A DNA stretch of 64,000 nt from positions 22,904 through 86,903 of the IMG/VR virus record IMGVR_UViG_3300025697_000013; one strand, 5' to 3'. Below the pieces are notes generated by a model. That model had not been told where the DNA came from, made no database searches, and saw only the letters and a list, made by a program, of their open reading frames with translations. Numbering within the stretch: position 1 is the stretch's first letter; every line of letters begins with the position of its first letter. Shown here piece by piece: positions 51,297-59,631 of this stretch. A program made the position numbers and the translations under genes. The DNA comes from a virus.

Positions 51297-52688
51297 TCAG
51301 ATCACCGGGACGGTAGTCGTGCGGCAGTAGCCATGGAACGGTGGGTAGCCAACCCCGCTGTTTTGCATGGCCTGATCAGAGACCGAAAACTTGAAGACTC
51401 CATCCTCGCCACGACTTCCCAGACTCACACGTTCCCCACCAGGTGGCTTGATAAACATCTCCCCGCCACTCTGCCGAACCCACGGGGCAGCCCGCTTGAT
51501 CTCCTGGGGATCGTCCCACCCCGACCGATCCTCGAACTGGCGCATTGACGTCCCAACGTCGAACTCCTTCCCGTGCAGCTCCTGGCAGATGACAGTCGTC
51601 TGCTCATCGAGCACCGCCTCGATCTGGTACCGCTGGATCCCCGCCTCGCTGTACGACGAGATCTGCCCGTAGCTCCGCGAGTCCTGCATCCATGCCTGGG
51701 CACACAACTCAGCGTAGGCCCGTCCACGTCCGAAGGTCTTGTCCGACAACCAAACCGATTCAAGACGCCGCGCAACCTCTTTCGATCCCAACCCGTCAGC
51801 AAGCGCAGCGGTCACAACACGCTGCCCCTCCCTGGTCATCCGGTCCCGCAGTTGTCTCTTCCGATCGGTCAGGTAGTGCCCCGCCAGATCCTGGACCGAC
51901 CCCACGATCCGCCTGTCAATCAGATTCATCGAGGTCCGCAGATCCATGCCAAGTGCCGTGCCCACGCTCTTCCGCGTCCCGAGCACCACCGACTCGCCAG
52001 TCGTGAACACCGAGCGCTTCACCCCCGCGGACGTCACCGCCGTAGCGCCCACTGCCCCCACGCCGGCGGCCGTCGTGCCCAGCAGCTCCACCCGCTCATC
52101 GGAAGATAGATCCTGCCAATCCACCTCCGCCATGCCGTCCAGCGCGCGGATCATCACCGCCCGCTCCTCCCGCTCCAGCGGATCGTTGATCTCAGCGGTG
52201 AGCTCTCGCACGATCCGCGCAAAGTCCTTCGCGTCATTCGGGTCCAGCGGCTTCTTCGGGGCCTTCTCCACTGGGGCCCCGGCACCGAACGCCTCGAGGA
52301 CCTCGTCGAGTGCGGCCATGCCGGCGTCGAGGAGGTCTGCCTCGGTGCATGGCACCATCCGGCTCGCCACCACACCCACGCCCCCCAGCGGGCTGCAGGC
52401 AAGGACACGGACTCGGTCCACAGGGTTCAATCCGAGTCGGACGATCCGCTCCGCCTTGCGCATCCCCGCGCCAAGGTGCAGGACCGGCCCATCGAGGGTA
52501 TTCTCGACGAGGACGAAGCGCTCTCCCTGGACAGCGACACGTTCGCCCCCGAGCAGAAGCATGCCCTCTGCCGCGGTAGCGACCTTGCGCACGCCCCCTG
52601 GTCCCCACACCCAGTGCCCATCCGCCTTCTCGACGAGGACCGCTCGAGCGCTCGGCCGGATCTCGATGGTTTCATTACAGCATTTCAC
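51297..52688 (-). CDS. Head morphogenesis protein, Mu F / SPP1 gp7-like
   Basis: 463 aa. The MuF signature is near the C-terminus: a helical stretch then RYQIEAVLDEQTTVICQELHGKEF and PPFHGYCRTTTVPV. The N-terminal 130 residues are a separate beta-rich domain (ERFVLVENTLDGPVLHLGAG). Minor capsid protein attached to the portal. ATGA-type overlap with terminase end couples it. Confidence 0.8.
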   Translation of the reverse strand: MKCCNETIEIRPSARAVLVEKADGHWVWGPGGVRKVATAAEGMLLLGGERVAVQGERFVLVENTLDGPVLHLGAGMRKAERIVRLGLNPVDRVRVLACSPLGGVGVVASRMVPCTEADLLDAGMAALDEVLEAFGAGAPVEKAPKKPLDPNDAKDFARIVRELTAEINDPLEREERAVMIRALDGMAEVDWQDLSSDERVELLGTTAAGVGAVGATAVTSAGVKRSVFTTGESVVLGTRKSVGTALGMDLRTSMNLIDRRIVGSVQDLAGHYLTDRKRQLRDRMTREGQRVVTAALADGLGSKEVARRLESVWLSDKTFGRGRAYAELCAQAWMQDSRSYGQISSYSEAGIQRYQIEAVLDEQTTVICQELHGKEFDVGTSMRQFEDRSGWDDPQEIKRAAPWVRQSGGEMFIKPPGGERVSLGSRGEDGVFKFSVSDQAMQNSGVGYPPFHGYCRTTTVPVI

Positions 52689-54247
52689 CAGTCGTCCCCC
52701 CCCGCGATGGCCACCGACACCTCGGCGCCATCATCGTCGTCCCATTCATGCCAGAAGTCGTCCTCCTCGTCGTACTCCCGGAGCACGTCCTCGAGGATCG
52801 ATCCCCCGTAGACGCCGACCACGCAGAGGGCGCCCTCCACGAATGCGTCCATGCAGTCGTCGGTCACGTAGAGCGGGAACTCCGTCAGCTCCGAAACGAG
52901 GTCTCCGCGCTCCTGTGTGACCTTGTCCGCCAGCGGGTCCAGGTGGTCGGCGAAGATCACGTTCCCCGTCTCGACGTATGGCGAGACCTCCAGAAGCCTC
53001 GTCCCCTTGTCCTTCTGCGGCTTGAATCCGAACACCGGGATCATCGTGACCCGCTCCAACTCCTGGGCCAGCGCCTTCTGGTACCCGATCGTCTCGATGA
53101 CCACCCGCCGGGCCCGCCACTTCAACCAGTCCCCGATCACCCGTTTGAACTGCTGGTAGAACGTCAGCCTGGCATGCCCAGCCCCGACCACGAAGATCTT
53201 CTTCTCGCTCGGGCTCCACCCCAGGATGCACCACGCGAAGTAGTCGCTCCTCGTCTTGTCCTCGATGGCCAGATCGTACGCGGTGATCATGTGCAGGTCG
53301 TCGGGGAAGTGCCGATACGGCCGGTACTTGATCCACTCCGGCTGGATAACGATCACGTCCCCGCTCAGAGCAATGTTCCGGAATCCTCGATCGAACTCCA
53401 CCTTCCCGATCTTCTTCCGCTGCCTCACCAGTGCAAGGTGCGACCAGACCTCGGGCCAGATTGGATCGAGGGCCTCGTTGATCGCGTACTCCCGGATGGC
53501 GTAGATCCCGCGCTTGTTGCGGAGGAGCTCGTGGGTCAGGTCGTCCTTGTGCCACTTCGTGGCGATGTACCAGGTCCGGCCACCAGGGAGCAGGAGGTTC
53601 GAGAAGTCGCCCTTGTAGGCCATCTTCACATTTTCGCGCTGCTTCGGCTGCAGGATCGCGTTCCGCCGGTCCACCACGTCGTCGTAGACGTTGAGGTCCG
53701 ACCGCCCGCCGGTCGCGGTGCTCAGGACCCCTAGCGCGTGCACCGACGCATCTCGAGCGACGATCGTCCGCCGGATGAAGAGCTTGTGCTTCGACCACTC
53801 CCCCTTCACCGCAGCCATCAGCCCGGGGAAGACGAACTTCACCCTCACATTACCCTCGATGTGCTGCTGGATCTCAACGAGGCGCTCCTTCGCCTTGTTG
53901 TCCGACTGGCAGACGATCTTCACCCGCAAGTTCGGGTCCTTCCCCAACTCCCAGATAATCCGTCCAATTATCTGGCTCGTTTTCCCATGTCCACGAGGGC
54001 CAATGATTATGCAGTCCTCGTTGTGGGTCAGGAGGTCCTGCCACTCCAGGTGGAACCACGCCTGCTTCATCGGCTCGCCCTTCTCGGTCTCGAAGGCGTA
54101 CTCGATGAATGCGTTGGGGTCAGTTCGCAGCCGCCGGCGGAACAACTCCCGCTGCGCCAGGAAGCGGAGCATCGCCAGCTTGACTAGCTTCTGTCGCTTG
54201 GTCAGGGGCTCGAAGTGGCCGGGGATGGTGGGGGATCGCTGTGGCAT
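52685..54247 (-). CDS. terL: Terminase large subunit
   Basis: 520 aa. Walker A GPRGHGKT (83-90), Walker B LNVYDD (185-190), then the RNase H-like nuclease (ITAYDLAIEDKTRSDYFA with catalytic Asp; ETIGYQ; a DDCMDAFVEG motif). Pumps DNA into the procapsid. The ATG shares one base with the portal stop (TGATG); a GTG just upstream is possible. Portal-terL order is reversed from the usual. Confidence 0.95.
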   Translation of the reverse strand: MPQRSPTIPGHFEPLTKRQKLVKLAMLRFLAQRELFRRRLRTDPNAFIEYAFETEKGEPMKQAWFHLEWQDLLTHNEDCIIIGPRGHGKTSQIIGRIIWELGKDPNLRVKIVCQSDNKAKERLVEIQQHIEGNVRVKFVFPGLMAAVKGEWSKHKLFIRRTIVARDASVHALGVLSTATGGRSDLNVYDDVVDRRNAILQPKQRENVKMAYKGDFSNLLLPGGRTWYIATKWHKDDLTHELLRNKRGIYAIREYAINEALDPIWPEVWSHLALVRQRKKIGKVEFDRGFRNIALSGDVIVIQPEWIKYRPYRHFPDDLHMITAYDLAIEDKTRSDYFAWCILGWSPSEKKIFVVGAGHARLTFYQQFKRVIGDWLKWRARRVVIETIGYQKALAQELERVTMIPVFGFKPQKDKGTRLLEVSPYVETGNVIFADHLDPLADKVTQERGDLVSELTEFPLYVTDDCMDAFVEGALCVVGVYGGSILEDVLREYDEEDDFWHEWDDDDGAEVSVAIAGGDDW

Positions 54248-56226
54248 CACAGCTCAGTGTCGGGGGGGGCTTCCGGATCGGGCTGCACGATGCGCTGCAT
54301 CTCTGCCCACGGGATCTCCATCCGGAGGACCTGGTCGTCTCCGTCCCCGCCGCCGCCGCGGAGTTGGACACCGCCCTTCTGCGCATCGGCGATCGCCTGC
54401 TGAAAGGCCACCAGCCGATTCACGGCCTCGTTGATCCGGCTCGGGTCGGTCCCCTCGGTGACACCAGGACCTGCAATGCCTTCGCCGCCCTCGCCGGCAC
54501 CTGCGCCGCCGGGCTGGATCCCCGCCAGGGTCATCAGCATCGGTTGCTTCGTCCAGGGCTCGTCGATCTCGGGCAGTTCCGCGTTCAGGATGTCCGCTGC
54601 CTGGTCCCGGACCTCCCCGGGGACAAGCCCACCCGCCTTCGACAGGATCTCCACGATCTTCGCCTGGGTCTCTGGATCCCTGGTGATGGGGCTCCGGCTC
54701 CGCATCCGCACCAGCCGGTACTCCCTATCACGGAGGAACCCGTCGAACTCGTCGTCCCACTCCGCCCTCGTCGGACCCGCCACCATGTTCTCGAACATCG
54801 TCAGGGCGGCTGAAGCTGTCGCCCTATTGTAGTCCCCGGCGGCGCCACGAAGGATCCTCGGCACTCGCAGGGTCTCCGCTGCCTTGTCCCGGTTCGTCTC
54901 GTCGTACTCGAGGAACGTCGCCTCGCTCTGCTGGTAGAGCCGCTCGAACACGATCTCCACCTTCCCGGTACTCCCCGCGTTGACCGCGCCCTTCGACTTC
55001 GGAGGGAGGGCCTCGAGGATCAGCACCTTGTGACGATTCTTTCGCCCACGCAGCTTCTTGAAGTGCTCGGCAATGACGGTGTCAGCCCCGCTCTTCAGCT
55101 TCCCGCCGTTCACCAGGATTGCGTAGGGAGGGATCGCAGACCCGTCGAAGAACACCAGGTTGACCTCTTCAGCGGCGATGCTCCCCGCCACTGACCGGAT
55201 CGCCCCGTACCACATCGGCATGCCCCACACGCTCCGGCTGTCCGGGACGAGGAAGTGGTAGATCTCCGTCGCCTCCTGGTCGGCTGCCGCATCCGCATCG
55301 TCCGACTGGTTGTCGGCAAGATGCTTCTCCCATGCCTGCTCGTCCCTGAAGTACTCCCCCGTCCGCCGACTCATGATCCGAGGGTCACCGTACTCCTTGA
55401 ACCAGACCTCCTTCCCGCTCTCCAGCACCTGCGCCCACTTCCGGAACCGACGCCAAACCTTCCGGGTCAGGATGTTCAATCCCACCCGAAGCTTCTCCGC
55501 CACCTCGATCGGCTCCTCGTCCTGCTTCGTCGGCGCCAGGCGCAACATCGACACCCAGGCGAACCGGGAGGGCTTGTCGTTCAGGTCACGCATCACTTCG
55601 ATCGCAGCGTTCCCCAACCCCACCCACTCGTCACGAATCCGGCTCCGCAGGTACACCAGGCTACGGCCATCGTCCACCACGGTCTTCGCCCACACCCGAC
55701 AGCCAGCCATCTCCTGCCGCAGCCGGGCCATGTACTCGCTCTTCTGCTTCTCGAGGTCGGCACCCTCGGGCCACACGGGATCTTTCTTCGACTTCCCCTG
55801 CTCGAACAGGTACACCCGCTCCTCGAACACCAGCGCAGCCAGCTTCGCTTCGAAGTCCTCGGCCTCCGGATTCAAGATCGGCTCCACCACCGCGCCGAAC
55901 GCATCCACCGTAGCGAAGTAAGCCCGCGCACACTGCCGCAGCACATTCGAGTTGATGTACGTGATCCACAGCCCGTCCATCGGCATCGGAGGACGAACGA
56001 ATCCCTTCGTGCTCCAGCCGTCCTCGCCCAGGGCCCCAGCCCCCCACATCTGTGAGTCCTCGAGGGAAACACCGGCGCTCGTCGCCTTCATCACCTGCAG
56101 CGCAGTCCCGCCGTCAAGCCACTCGTCGCCAGTCAGATCCGGGGCGTCGGTAGTCCGGGCGTCGACCTCCGTCTTCACGGCACGACCATGTCTACCAGGC
56201 CTCTTCTTCACGCCGGCTCCGCTCAT
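54247..56226 (-). CDS. Portal protein
   Basis: 659 aa. PBSX/SPP1-like portal features: DSRSVWGMPMWYGAIRSVAG, ILVNGGKLKSGAD, LRVPRILRGAAGDYNRATAS, LTMFENMVAGPTRAEWDDEF. C-terminal Gly/Glu-rich tail with a possible crown helix. Forms the dodecameric ring through which DNA passes. No fused protease or MuF segment. Confidence 0.9.
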   Translation of the reverse strand: MSGAGVKKRPGRHGRAVKTEVDARTTDAPDLTGDEWLDGGTALQVMKATSAGVSLEDSQMWGAGALGEDGWSTKGFVRPPMPMDGLWITYINSNVLRQCARAYFATVDAFGAVVEPILNPEAEDFEAKLAALVFEERVYLFEQGKSKKDPVWPEGADLEKQKSEYMARLRQEMAGCRVWAKTVVDDGRSLVYLRSRIRDEWVGLGNAAIEVMRDLNDKPSRFAWVSMLRLAPTKQDEEPIEVAEKLRVGLNILTRKVWRRFRKWAQVLESGKEVWFKEYGDPRIMSRRTGEYFRDEQAWEKHLADNQSDDADAAADQEATEIYHFLVPDSRSVWGMPMWYGAIRSVAGSIAAEEVNLVFFDGSAIPPYAILVNGGKLKSGADTVIAEHFKKLRGRKNRHKVLILEALPPKSKGAVNAGSTGKVEIVFERLYQQSEATFLEYDETNRDKAAETLRVPRILRGAAGDYNRATASAALTMFENMVAGPTRAEWDDEFDGFLRDREYRLVRMRSRSPITRDPETQAKIVEILSKAGGLVPGEVRDQAADILNAELPEIDEPWTKQPMLMTLAGIQPGGAGAGEGGEGIAGPGVTEGTDPSRINEAVNRLVAFQQAIADAQKGGVQLRGGGGDGDDQVLRMEIPWAEMQRIVQPDPEAPPDTEL

Positions 56227-56227
56227 C

Positions 56228-56341
56228 TCAGCCCTCGCTCCGCTCGTCGTCCGAGCACCGGCCGCTCACAGCCAGCCCGCACCACACCAACACAAAAACT
56301 GCAGCGCTGGCCACGATGGCCATGGCACACTCAGCTCCCAT
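56228..56341 (-). CDS. Small membrane peptide, 37 aa
   Basis: MGAECAMAIVASAAVFVLVW... single TM helix with a short acidic tail (SDDERSEG). Begins at the TGATG overlap with the previous gene and ends 1 nt from the portal start. Too short for most annotators. Confidence 0.5.
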   Translation of the reverse strand: MGAECAMAIVASAAVFVLVWCGLAVSGRCSDDERSEG

Positions 56342-56778
56342 CAGCCCGTCCTCCGGAACCGAAGCACACGCCAGCCCAGGACAACCGGTTCCGCCAGGGC
56401 CTTGCAGCACATGGGGCAATGCTCATCCCCGGGCTTCCAGCCACCGGCAGCGAGTTCATCCCTCCCCATGCCACAGTGCGGACAAACAGGATCCACGTCA
56501 GCACACAGCGGACCCCACCCGTCGAACCGACCGCCTTCCAAGGTCCCGAACAAACCGTTCAGCACGCCGAGCAGACCGACATCGCACAGCCCGTCATCCT
56601 TCGTCGTCCCAGGCTGCAGCCCAACCTGCACCGTCGGATGATTAGCCAGCGCATCCCCACACGGCACCCGGGCGTTGCACATCAGCGCACTCACCGCGTC
56701 AACGTCCAACGCCAGCAGCTCGTTCAGAAATCCGATCGTCTCATCCAGGGTTCTTAGGGTTCTTGTCTCATTGATCAT
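56341..56778 (-). CDS. Zinc-ribbon protein, 145 aa
   Basis: N-terminal helical part (LDETIGFLNELLALDVDAVS) and a C-terminal CPHC / CPMC pair spaced for zinc (about residues 98-127). ATG 56778 follows GAGAGG. First genes of the head operon; may be a regulator or assembly factor. Family not recognised. Confidence 0.6.
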   Translation of the reverse strand: MINETRTLRTLDETIGFLNELLALDVDAVSALMCNARVPCGDALANHPTVQVGLQPGTTKDDGLCDVGLLGVLNGLFGTLEGGRFDGWGPLCADVDPVCPHCGMGRDELAAGGWKPGDEHCPMCCKALAEPVVLGWRVLRFRRTG

Positions 56779-56870
56779 CGCCAACCTCTCAACGACTCAG
56801 GAGGGGGCAGGGACAGGGGGCTCGGCCCCGCGCCAGGCCGCAGCCAGCACCGGGGCACAACAGCCCACGT

Positions 56871-57203
56871 CTACCCCAGATCCCGGTACCCCCACAACAT
56901 CGCCACGCACGGCTCCGCCACCGGATCACCCGGCACGCCGCCGGCATTCGTCACCACTCGAACGTGCGTCGCCAGCAACGGCCACCCGTTCCCGTCCACC
57001 AGCGACACCTCGGTGCTCGCTGTCACGTTCGAAGCCAAGTCCACGAACGAATCTCCACCGTCGTACGACACCTGCAGGTCAACATCCCAGGCAGTGCCGG
57101 TGATCCGAAACACCACCTGCTTCTCACGCAGATGCTTCACCGACCGGGGATCACCAGACACCGGAGCCGTCGTCGGAACGTTCACCAAGAAATCCTGCAG
57201 CAT
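56871..57203 (-). CDS. Beta-rich hypothetical protein, 110 aa
   Basis: Unrecognised. Beta strands (VVFRITGTAWDVDLQVSYDG; ATHVRVVTNAGGV) suggest a decoration or head-fibre-like fold. First gene after the promoter at 57256-57285 and preceded by CAGGAGGGG. Possibly a capsid decoration protein. Confidence 0.55.
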   Translation of the reverse strand: MLQDFLVNVPTTAPVSGDPRSVKHLREKQVVFRITGTAWDVDLQVSYDGGDSFVDLASNVTASTEVSLVDGNGWPLLATHVRVVTNAGGVPGDPVAEPCVAMLWGYRDLG

Positions 57204-57255
57204 CTTCCCCTCCTGGACTCAACCACTCCGCCTCGCTCACCTCTCCACGACGCAC

Positions 57256-57285
57256 ACTCTACCACCAGCGTGGATCGCTGCGCAA
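57256..57285 (-). promoter_or_regulatory. Promoter of head operon
   Basis: Minus strand: -35 TTGCGC (57280-57285), 18-bp spacer, -10 TAGAGT (57256-57261). The -10 is identical to that of the XRE promoter; the -35 is weak, as for a late promoter needing an activator. Lies between the tRNA block and the first head gene. Confidence 0.5.
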
Positions 57286-57320
57286 GAGGGTCATGAGATG
57301 GGAGACTGCGGAGGTGGTAG

Positions 57321-57394
57321 TCGGGGTGGCCGGATTCGAACCGACGACGTCCTGGTCCCAAACCAGGCGCGCTACCAGGCTGCGCTACACCCCG
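57321..57394 (-). tRNA. tRNA-Pro (anticodon TGG)
   Basis: Cloverleaf: acceptor CGGGGTG/CACCCCG, anticodon stem CCTGG/CCAGG with loop TTTGGGA, T-arm with GTTCGAATC. Discriminator A; no encoded CCA. Reads CCA/CCN proline codons. Confidence 0.93.
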
Positions 57395-57397
57395 AAG

Positions 57398-57468
57398 CAA
57401 GCCGACCGGGAATCGAACCCGGGTCTGCGGTTTTGGAGACCGCTGTTCTGCCGCTGAACTATCGGCCC
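57398..57468 (-). tRNA. tRNA-Trp (anticodon CCA)
   Basis: Acceptor GGGCCGA/TCGGCTT (two G-U pairs), anticodon stem GCGGT/ACCGC, loop CTCCAAA, T-loop TTCGATT. Discriminator G as usual for Trp. The genes for head proteins are Trp-rich in places. Confidence 0.9.
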
Positions 57469-57485
57469 ATGCTGTCAGAACTCCA

Positions 57486-57560
57486 GAGCCCCGGAAGGGA
57501 TTCGAACCCCCCACCCGCTGATTACAAAACAGCCGCTCTACCGAATGAGCTACCGAGGCC
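57486..57560 (-). tRNA. tRNA-Thr (anticodon TGT)
   Basis: Acceptor GGCCTCG/CGGGGCT with G-U pairs, anticodon arm GCTGT-TTTGTAA-TCAGC where the last pair is a T-T mismatch, T-loop TTCGAAT. First of the three in transcription order. The mismatch may weaken it but the fold is complete. Confidence 0.85.
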
Positions 57561-57687
57561 TAATTGTCTGAGTGAATCGAGATCAGGTTGTCACAGAACA
57601 GACCAACGCTCGCCAGGCCAACTGCCTGGCACCATCGGTGTCGTGTGACCGGGGAGGAGAATGTGGTTCGTGACCTTCATGGCCAGC

Positions 57688-57717
57688 AATGTAGACCAAG
57701 GCGAGAAGCGTTGTCAA
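57688..57717 (-). promoter_or_regulatory. Promoter of the tRNA block
   Basis: Minus strand: -35 TTGACA (57712-57717), 18-bp spacer, -10 TACATT (57688-57693), about 128 nt upstream of tRNA-Thr. No 11-bp repeats upstream, unlike the replication promoter. Confidence 0.6.
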
Positions 57718-57737
57718 GAGAGAAGACGACGGGGGGA

Positions 57738-58274
57738 CTACGGGAGCCTCGCAAGCGGACCACGGTAGAGCACCAGCCGCTTCTCAGTGTCGCCCCACAC
57801 CCGGGGACCACGAGAGTGCCCTGCCGGACGACGCGCCCCGCGCCCAGTCGTCCACCCCAGACTGCGGTACCCAGCCCGCTTGAAGCACGCACCGAGATTC
57901 TTCGCATCGCCCTGCGACACCATCGTCTCCCAGTGCACAGGCTCCCAGCCGTAACGACGAGACCAATCGGCAGCAGCAGGCCCATGCCACAGACGGAGTA
58001 GATCTCCACTCGACAACACACGCTGCGAGCGGGGGACCACGACTCGGTAAATGAAGCAGCACACAGTCTGAGGCAACGGACGGATGTCAGCGATCCCAAG
58101 ACGACGCCGAGGAGACAAAGCGTAGGCTGGCTCGCCGAGACCAATCCACCCGACCACGATGCCGTCCTCGTGGATCCTCCACGCCTGCTTCTTCCCGGGA
58201 GGAGCACCAGCGCTCTCTGTGTAGTGCTCTCGAATCGCCTTCACGAACCATGGATCCCATGTCGAAATCGGCAT
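57738..58274 (-). CDS. DUF4338/DruA-core or Mom-like protein
   Basis: 178 aa. N-terminal HYTESAGAPPGKKQAW and IVVGWIGLGEPAYALSPR recall the Mom/GNAT start; the C-terminal core DWSRRYGWEPVHWETMV, GACFKRAGYRSLGWTTGRG and the last PLARL recall DUF4338 (DruA) where 'ETFVd...GtcYrAaNW..vG.T.GRG' is conserved. Both families share this acyltransferase-like plan. A role in adenine hypermodification (Mom) or in defence/anti-defence (DruA) is possible. ATG 58274 has GAGG at 8 nt. In the accessory stretch between tRNAs and HNH gene. Confidence 0.5.
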   Translation of the reverse strand: MPISTWDPWFVKAIREHYTESAGAPPGKKQAWRIHEDGIVVGWIGLGEPAYALSPRRRLGIADIRPLPQTVCCFIYRVVVPRSQRVLSSGDLLRLWHGPAAADWSRRYGWEPVHWETMVSQGDAKNLGACFKRAGYRSLGWTTGRGARRPAGHSRGPRVWGDTEKRLVLYRGPLARLP

Positions 58275-58936
58275 GAACGCTACCTCGGCCACACAACACC
58301 TCCTCGCTCAATCTGCTCACCAACTACCATCTCAGCCGACCACACGCAACTCCATCTTCCTCCACCACCGGACCAGCACCAACACTCGACCACTGCACGA
58401 GAGGCGCGATGGGGCGCGATGGGTCGGGCGGTTGGGTCGGGGTCGGGTGGGGGGGGCGAGTTCAAAAAGTGGGATTTTTTCGCGGGGGTTGGAGGGGGGT
58501 GGGTTACGGCTAACCGGGGCCATATCGCCCGGTTTTTTGACCCCCGGTGCCCCCCCTCTACTGGACCACTGCTATCATTATTCCGACCTCAGAATCGGCG
58601 GTGCTGGCAGGCCAATTCAGGGGGGGGCCGCGCTGAAATCTTCACAGGCACAGCAGAGGGGTACGGCGGACTGGGGGCGGCGCGGCGGGCCCGGCGGACC
58701 CGGGGCAAGAGACCACCGGGGCCAGGCTCACCCCCTCCCCCCGGGTCAAGTTTCTACGGTGAGTGCGACGAGGACTGCGACGGAGGTTCTGTGGATGGTG
58801 CGCCCCCCATGCGGCCCCGCTCTGCGACGGAGACGACGGGGACTGCGACGGGGACGGGTCAGGGTCGGGGTTCGGTGCCGGAGGTCCCCCCCCCCGGTCA
58901 AAAGTTGGGGACGTTTGCGTTGAGAAGCACACAGCA
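58275..58936. other. Gene-free, G-run-rich region
   Basis: No credible gene in either strand. The plus strand has long G runs: 58421-58457 can fold as a G-quadruplex (GGG-TC-GGG-CG-GTT-GGG ... ending in eight Gs), and a second tract lies at 58483-58503. A perfect plus-strand hairpin with a T-run is at 58514-58538. The GC/G bias is unlike the coding DNA around it. Confidence 0.6.
58514..58538 (+). terminator. Intrinsic terminator on plus strand without an upstream gene
   Basis: Stem CCGGG/CCCGG around loop GCCATATCG followed by six Ts. On the minus strand no T-run follows, so it works rightwards only. No rightward gene precedes it; it may end an antisense or small RNA. Confidence 0.55.
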
Positions 58937-59458
58937 CTACCCCTCCCCCTGGGTGGTATCGCCGTGCATGGCGTCCCACGCCTCAACCAAGAAGTCCTGG
59001 AAGTTCGTAACGCTGCTGTTTAGCCTATGTCCGTGCTTGTCTCCCCAGCAAAGCGGTAGTTGTCGAACCGCCTCACCTCCAAACCGTGCCCCTTTCATTG
59101 TTTTCACGAACTCGTCACGACGTAGCCCTCTAGTCAAGGACCCCTCCTCACTGCTCTTTTCCGGCCATATGACGTGAGCTAGAGCATGGCAATTCGGGCA
59201 AAGCACCGCCACGTTCGAGATGTCGTTAGGTCCGCCCTTGGAGTAATGCCAAATGTGATGAACAGCCATAGGGGGTCGGCTGGTGTTTACCAAAAGCCTC
59301 TCAAGGCACGGGAAGGAGTAACCGCAAACTTCGCACACCTCCCCGTACTGATCTAACGCAGCAATCCTAAGCGCCGACTTCTCTTTGGTTGTGCGCCGCA
59401 GTGCTTTGGTTGGCTTCTCTCTGTCGCCAACGTCAATACAGCGTGTGTCCATCCTCAT
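58937..59458 (-). CDS. HNH endonuclease
   Basis: 173 aa. CEVCGYSFPCLERLL then MAVHHIWHYSKGGPNDISNVAVLCPNCH: zinc-binding CxxC pairs around the HH-N-H catalytic motif. More AT-rich than neighbours, so probably acquired. ATG 59458 is chosen because AGGGGGT precedes it and the start at 59476 would be nearly leaderless from the promoter at 59489-59518. Either a homing-type nuclease or a packaging helper near terS. Confidence 0.8.
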   Translation of the reverse strand: MRMDTRCIDVGDREKPTKALRRTTKEKSALRIAALDQYGEVCEVCGYSFPCLERLLVNTSRPPMAVHHIWHYSKGGPNDISNVAVLCPNCHALAHVIWPEKSSEEGSLTRGLRRDEFVKTMKGARFGGEAVRQLPLCWGDKHGHRLNSSVTNFQDFLVEAWDAMHGDTTQGEG

Positions 59459-59488
59459 CGCTGACCCCCTGTCCATGTCAACATCTGG

Positions 59489-59518
59489 AGGATACCACAA
59501 ACATGGAGCGGCTATCAA
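59489..59518 (-). promoter_or_regulatory. Putative promoter of HNH gene
   Basis: Minus strand: -35 TTGATA (59513-59518), 18-bp spacer, -10 TATCCT (59489-59494). Same 18-bp spacing as the other phage promoters. Local AT-rich DNA supports it. Confidence 0.4.
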
Positions 59519-59631
59519 ACGAGGGGCGACTCCGTTTGTCCGATAAGTGCTACTATGTCAACTCGTTTCGGAATGGTAAAGAAATCAGCTAGTTAGGTGG
59601 TTCCGTTTTGTCCTGGGGGGATATTCATCTA

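Noticed and set aside
56800-56850. GGGGC/GCCCC hairpin after the first head gene
   Set aside because: Short, no T-run, and inside the head operon; not called a terminator.
58170-59177. Long rightward open frames across the gene-free region
   Set aside because: Low-complexity Gly/Pro/Arg peptides that follow the base bias, no ribosome site, and one overlaps HNH and DUF4338-like genes on the other strand.
59532-59561. Second TTGACA upstream of HNH (59556-59561)
   Set aside because: No acceptable -10 at 17 or 18 bp; the TTGATA/TATCCT pair is better.
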